From positions 124,001 to 188,000 of the forward strand of contig CP070638.1 in assembly GCA_020354025.1 (NCBI GenBank): DNA of 64,000 bases. The letters run 5' to 3'. Positions 61,620 through 64,000 of this stretch are shown here, piece by piece. How positions within the stretch are numbered: the stretch's first letter is position 1; the number at the start of each line of letters is the position of its first letter. A program made the translations under genes and the position numbers. The notes beneath the pieces are model-generated. The model was given only the letters and a program-made list of their open reading frames with translations, was not told the DNA's origin and did no database searches. Origin of the DNA: Fidelibacterota bacterium. Lineage in GTDB: Bacteria; Fidelibacterota; Marinisomatia; SCGC-AAA003-L08; TS1B11.

Positions 61620-62243
61620 ATGAAATCGGGTATGAATGAATCACTTGACCATGAAGCAAACCAGTCGCCGAAATACCATCAACTGTTAAAGACAGCCGAG
61701 GAGCTGTTCACGCGACATGGGATCAAACGTGTCACGGTGGGCGAGATCTGCGAAACCGCTGGGGTCAGCAAGATGACGTTTTACAAGTTCTTTAAGAACA
61801 AGGATGACTTGGCGAAGCGAGTGACCGTTGCCATCTTCGACGAGGGACAAGCCAGATTCAATGCTATTATGTCCCAGGAGATACCATTTGTGGATAAGAT
61901 GAGTCTATTCGTTGATTTCAAGCTCGATTACGGCAAGCGGATCAGTACAGAGTTCTATTTCGATATGCTTGGCACTAATCCGGAGATCCATGAATTCCTG
62001 GCGGAAAGGTCCCAAAACAATCTGCACCAGATACTTGAAATTTTCCGTGAAGCCCAGAGGAAGGGGGAGATAAGGAAAAACCTGAACTTGGAATTCGTAG
62101 CGTTCATGCTCGATCATACCTTGGAATTGAGCGAGGATCCCCGCCTCCAAGTTATTTTTCCAAGCACATATGAACTGGTGCGTGATTGGCTGGACTACTT
62201 CTTCTACGGCATTATGGGTAAAGAAGGAGAGGTAAATGCGTGA
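61620..62243 (+). CDS. TetR-family transcriptional regulator
   Basis: A 207-residue repressor-type protein. The N-terminal helix-turn-helix (about residues 20-65) shows ELFTRHGIKRVTVGEICETAGVSKMTFYKFFKNKDDL in pieces, the standard TetR pattern; the rest is a helical ligand domain with no recognisable specificity. Starts at 61620 (shown) and 61632 are both possible, without a clear ribosome binding site. The AT-rich repeats just upstream are plausible autoregulatory operators. It precedes the lipoprotein-sorting gene and porin gene, whose export system it probably controls. Confidence 0.88.
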   Translation: MKSGMNESLDHEANQSPKYHQLLKTAEELFTRHGIKRVTVGEICETAGVSKMTFYKFFKNKDDLAKRVTVAIFDEGQARFNAIMSQEIPFVDKMSLFVDFKLDYGKRISTEFYFDMLGTNPEIHEFLAERSQNNLHQILEIFREAQRKGEIRKNLNLEFVAFMLDHTLELSEDPRLQVIFPSTYELVRDWLDYFFYGIMGKEGEVNA

Positions 62244-62372
62244 CGATCCCGTAATTTTGCCTCGTGGAAGCGATCACCTGCACCCGATTAAATACATTCT
62301 TGCGGCCGTAATAAGGTGTGACTGTTCACATGGATATGATAAATTAGCGTCCCGGAGAGAAAGGATTTTAGG

Positions 62373-63149
62373 ATGAAGTTCAATTTAGGCCTTAAGAGGC
62401 CATTCATTATCTATCTGGCTGCCCTGCTTGTACCTATCAACTGGCTCCCAGCCCAGCAGCCGACCGGCCAGGAAATCCTGGACCGGATAAACGAGATCAC
62501 AAACGTCACCAATTCCAGTAGCGTAATGACGCAAACCATCAAGACCTCCTCCGGCCAGCTCAGGACCTTCGAGCTGGAGTCATATTCTGCCAACAAGGGG
62601 GAAAAGACCCTCATGCGCTACCGCAAGCCATCCAGCGTGAAGGGGCAGGCGTTCTTGATGCTGAACCACGCCGATGATATCTGGACCTACTTCCCCCGGA
62701 CCAAGCGGGTGCGCAAGCTGGCCTCCCACGCCAAGAAGCAGAGCGCCCAAGGCAGCGACTTCACCTACGAGGACATGGGCGGCGGGGACACCTGGAAAGA
62801 GGAGTTCGAGCCCACCAACCTCGGCGAGGTGGAGCTGGAGGGACAGTCCTGCTGGAAACTGCAGCTGGACGGGATTCCCGAAAAGGAGCCGCCCTATCCC
62901 AAGATGACCATCATCGTCCGGCAGGAGGACTATCACCCGCTGCAGGTGGACTATTACAGCGACCGGGAGGACGTGATGAAAAGCCTCTACATGGGAGACA
63001 TCCAGGAGGTAGACGGCATCCCCACGGCCATGAAGCTGACTATGCGCAACCACGACAAGGCTACTGAGACCAAGATGGAGGTCCTGTCTATTACCTATGA
63101 CTGGGAGCCGCCCAAGGGATTCTTTTCTGAGAGGAATCTGAAAAAATGA
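62373..63149 (+). CDS. Outer-membrane lipoprotein-sorting protein (COG2834, LolA-like)
   Basis: An exported, 258-residue LolA-like beta-sheet protein. The signal sequence (FIIYLAALLVPINWLPAQQ) precedes QEILDRINEIT, RYRKPSSVKGQAFLML and DDIWTYFPRTKRVRKLASHAKKQS, blocks characteristic of the COG2834 group that often accompanies MMPL/RND lipid exporters and porins. The middle of the gene is clearly more GC-rich than the flanks. Its TGA overlaps the ATG of the next gene, so the pair is coupled. The regulator gene lies 129 bases upstream. Confidence 0.88.
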   Translation: MKFNLGLKRPFIIYLAALLVPINWLPAQQPTGQEILDRINEITNVTNSSSVMTQTIKTSSGQLRTFELESYSANKGEKTLMRYRKPSSVKGQAFLMLNHADDIWTYFPRTKRVRKLASHAKKQSAQGSDFTYEDMGGGDTWKEEFEPTNLGEVELEGQSCWKLQLDGIPEKEPPYPKMTIIVRQEDYHPLQVDYYSDREDVMKSLYMGDIQEVDGIPTAMKLTMRNHDKATETKMEVLSITYDWEPPKGFFSERNLKK

Positions 63150-64000
63150 AGTCCGGCCACCTTATTGTTGTGATCAGCTTGCTTCCCATGACCCTTTCGG
63201 CTCAGACCGAGTTTTTCGGGTACTTTGAGACCGAACAGGATCTGGCCAGGATCAGCGGGCAGCAGTACAACTACGGCTACAGCAAGCTGCGCCTGGACAT
63301 GATGGCCTACCCGGCCGAGTCCGTCACCATCGGGGCCAACCTGAACATCCGGCGTCTCAGTGGGCAGAAAACGTGGAATATGCTGGACTTCCTCCCTAAG
63401 AGGATCTGGGAGCCCGTGTTCGGCGACAGCGGCGAGTTTCCTATCACCCTGGCCGACACCCTCTATCTTGATAACGTCTTTATAAAATTGAACTTCCCCC
63501 TCTTTGATATTACAGTCGGGAAGCAACAGATCTCCCTGGGCACGGGGTACGCCTGGAATCCGGTGGATATTTTCAACATTAAGGAGCTGCTTGATCCCAC
63601 CTACGAACAAGCCGGTGTCACGGCCCTGAGGATGGAGCTGCCGCTGGTGGGCCGCTCGGGATTGGACCTCATCCTGGTCCCTGAGGATTCGTGGGAGAAT
63701 TCCGCCAAGATGGTTCAGGGAAAGGTAGGCTTGGGCAGCTTCGACTTGACGGCAAACATTACTGAATACAAGGCCCCAAATCCCTATTGGCGTTTGCCAA
63801 TTGACACTACCACACCCCCCTCCACCCACACCGTCCGGCAGAGGATCGGCGGCTCTCTGGTTGGAGAGGTTCTCGGTATCGGTATCTGGGGCGAGGGCTT
63901 GTGGGATCTGAAAGATCAACCAATAGAATTCGACGAGTATCTCATCGGTATTGACCATACCTTTGATTTCAGGACCTACCTCATGGTGGAGTACTATCAC
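63146..64000 (+). CDS. Outer-membrane porin-like protein, 3' partial
   Basis: The frame starts at ATG 63146 (ATGA overlap with the upstream stop) and is open for all 285 codons to the window edge. The product has a signal sequence (LIVVISLLPMTLSAQ), then amphipathic beta strands. VGKQQISLGTGYAWNPVDIFN and LLDPTYEQAGVTALRMELPL resemble alginate-export or DUF1302-type barrels that occur next to lipoprotein-sorting proteins and RND exporters. The rest lies outside the window. An open frame on the opposite strand here is a shadow. Confidence 0.82.
   Translation, partial: MKSGHLIVVISLLPMTLSAQTEFFGYFETEQDLARISGQQYNYGYSKLRLDMMAYPAESVTIGANLNIRRLSGQKTWNMLDFLPKRIWEPVFGDSGEFPITLADTLYLDNVFIKLNFPLFDITVGKQQISLGTGYAWNPVDIFNIKELLDPTYEQAGVTALRMELPLVGRSGLDLILVPEDSWENSAKMVQGKVGLGSFDLTANITEYKAPNPYWRLPIDTTTPPSTHTVRQRIGGSLVGEVLGIGIWGEGLWDLKDQPIEFDEYLIGIDHTFDFRTYLMVEYYH

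Noticed and set aside
63095-64000. A 301-codon open frame on the minus strand at the window end
   Set aside because: The plus strand carries a better gene: signal sequence, start overlapping the upstream stop, barrel-like strands. The minus frame is its antisense shadow with no recognisable protein character.
1-64000. Insertion sequences, prophage, CRISPR arrays, tRNA or rRNA genes
   Set aside because: I saw no transposase, integrase, phage structural gene, regularly spaced repeat, rRNA stretch or tRNA cloverleaf; a dedicated tRNA or Rfam scan could still find a small RNA.

Overview
This 64 kb window is a gene-dense bacterial chromosome segment. I see no insertion sequence, prophage, CRISPR array, rRNA or tRNA. 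The organism is a diderm that makes lipid A-type LPS: lpxD, lpxC, lpxA, lpxL, msbA, bamA, skp-like and LptF/G-type genes are all present. LpxC is fused to FabZ, as in Bacteroidetes and relatives, and FloA/NfeD and PorV/DUF5723-like barrel proteins also occur. Together these suggest a member of the FCB superphylum outside the classical Bacteroidetes, possibly Neomarinimicrobiota-like. Many genes have clear Shine-Dalgarno sites, unlike typical Bacteroidetes. The lineage call is inference from gene content, not from a marker search.

Layout. 1-0.8 kb: end of a membrane protein gene. 0.9-7.6 kb: fatty-acid operon yceD-rpmF-plsX-fabH-fabD-fabG-acpP-fabF-rnc. 7.6-13.8 kb, minus strand: bifunctional nuclease, phosphoglucose/phosphomannose isomerase, polyprenyl synthase, phosphomannomutase, anmK and murQ, a cell-wall recycling and sugar-phosphate cluster. 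13.9-18.4 kb: a CNNM/CBS protein, an NhaC-type antiporter and an LptF/G permease. 18.4-22.9 kb: an outer-membrane barrel and a very large probable lipoprotein whose genes overlap. 23-31.3 kb: metK, an exported M24 peptidase, a small protein, a GAF-GGDEF cyclase, a PflX-type radical SAM enzyme, a cholesterol-oxidase-like GMC enzyme and a small partner.

32-43.9 kb is an envelope block: ferredoxin, a cysteine-free Mrp ATPase, uppS, bamA, skp-like, lpxD, lpxC-fabZ, lpxA, a barrel-like protein, dxr and rseP. 43.9-50.8 kb (minus) carries a DUF3108 protein, two glycan/polyol-phosphate transferases, a LicD protein, msbA, a YrdC protein and lpxL. 50.9-54 kb holds nfeD-floA and a third protein. 54-61.2 kb (minus) holds coaE and adk, a pyrimidine salvage operon (nupC, a truncated thymidine-kinase-like reading frame, udk, cdd), a rhomboid protease and a large M23 peptidase. 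61.6-64 kb begins a TetR, lipoprotein-sorting protein and porin set that runs off the edge.

The parts most worth checking are: an lpxA whose full-length product requires an ATT (or ATA) start; anmK, whose conserved N-terminus has no usual start codon and lies in frame with murQ across a single TGA; an Mrp ATPase with no cysteine at all; a thymidine-kinase-like P-loop remnant translationally coupled to udk; a possible pseudoknot plus hairpin at 61441-61511; and two promoters of identical geometry so close to the ATG that the mRNAs should be almost leaderless.
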